DNA of 5,384 nt from Deltaproteobacteria bacterium (lineage in GTDB: Bacteria; Desulfobacterota; Deferrimicrobia; Deferrimicrobiales; Deferrimicrobiaceae), in the NCBI GenBank assembly GCA_021802685.1, contig JAJZRM010000215.1, forward strand, positions 1 to 5,384, given 5' to 3'. This document shows, piece after piece, positions 5,240-5,384 of this stretch (positions within the stretch are counted from its first letter, which is position 1; each line of letters begins with the position of its first letter). The translations under genes and the position numbers were made by a program. The notes beneath the pieces are model-generated. The model searched no databases and had not been told where the DNA came from. It worked only from the letters and a program-made list of their open reading frames with translations.

Positions 5240-5384
5240 ATGAGCCGGAGGATCTACCTCGATTACAACGCGAGCACGCCGATCTGTCCCGAGGCGGTCG
5301 AGGCGATGCGGCCGTTCCTGGCCGACCACTACGGCAACCCATCGTCGCTGCACTGGGCGGGCATGCCGGCAAAGGCCGCCGGAG
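5240..5384 (+). CDS. cysteine desulfurase (NifS/IscS-like), partial, runs off right edge
   Basis: Only the first 48 residues are in the window. They match the start of class V aminotransferase-fold cysteine desulfurases: IYLDYNASTPI (5-15), then PEAVEAMRPFL and YGNPSSLHWAG, which correspond to the usual YLDNAATTP and GNPSS.H segments. These PLP enzymes take sulfur from cysteine as an enzyme persulfide for Fe-S clusters, tRNA thiolation or other sulfur acceptors. The PLP lysine and active-site cysteine lie beyond the window, so activity cannot be checked. The DYNAST variant of the first motif suggests a NifS-like or accessory member rather than the housekeeping IscS, but this is a guess. The ATG is preceded by GGGGG (5230-5234) five bases upstream and starts ten bases after the transporter stop, so it belongs to the same operon. 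It could supply sulfur to the DsrE-like protein. Confidence 0.85.
   Translation, partial: MSRRIYLDYNASTPICPEAVEAMRPFLADHYGNPSSLHWAGMPAKAAG

Noticed and set aside
3781..5241. Long minus-strand open frame (486 codons) opposite the methyltransferase and MFS genes
   Set aside because: It is a mirror of GC-rich third-position codons. The translation is rich in Arg, Pro, Gly, His and Asp with no fold or family signature, while the plus strand encodes a clear MFS protein.

Overview
This window is a GC-rich bacterial chromosomal segment with strong G/C bias at third codon positions, dense gene packing and good AGGAGG-type ribosome binding sites. The protein styles (a short ArsR with a CYY wing motif, a DsrE-like protein, a class I methyltransferase and a NifS-like cysteine desulfurase) would fit a deltaproteobacterial or Desulfuromonadota-like environmental organism. 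That taxonomic guess is an inference from style only, because no phylogenetic marker is present.

Left part, minus strand (about 60-919): a two-gene unit. The first gene is an ECF-type sigma factor with a C-terminal tail ending in a CxCxC motif. Five bases after its stop codon comes a 42-residue ORF with a GTG start and a CGCGCGC motif, preceded by a perfect Shine-Dalgarno sequence. A strong GC-rich hairpin at about 64-111 closes the unit. No conventional anti-sigma gene follows. The paired cysteine motifs suggest a metal- or thiol-responsive sigma factor with a metal-binding partner or output peptide.

Middle (920-1031): the divergent control region. It holds a perfect 7+2+7 palindrome just upstream of the arsR start (a likely ArsR operator), a candidate ECF-type promoter for the sigma gene, and a CCTGTAA/TTACAGG inverted repeat around a GGCCGGCC core.

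Right part, plus strand (1032 to the window end): a tightly packed seven-gene operon. The order is an ArsR/SmtB repressor, a nucleoside phosphorylase, a membrane fatty-acid hydroxylase/sterol desaturase family enzyme, a DsrE-like sulfur-relay protein, a class I SAM-dependent methyltransferase, an MFS transporter, and the start of a cysteine desulfurase that runs off the right edge. Genes overlap or are separated by at most about 34 bases, so they are probably co-transcribed under ArsR control. Sulfur handling (DsrE, cysteine desulfurase), nucleoside and methyl chemistry (phosphorylase, methyltransferase) and export (MFS) occur together under a thiol-containing ArsR regulator. This is not a standard operon that I recognise, and its overall role is unknown. 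No rRNA, tRNA, CRISPR array or insertion sequence was seen.
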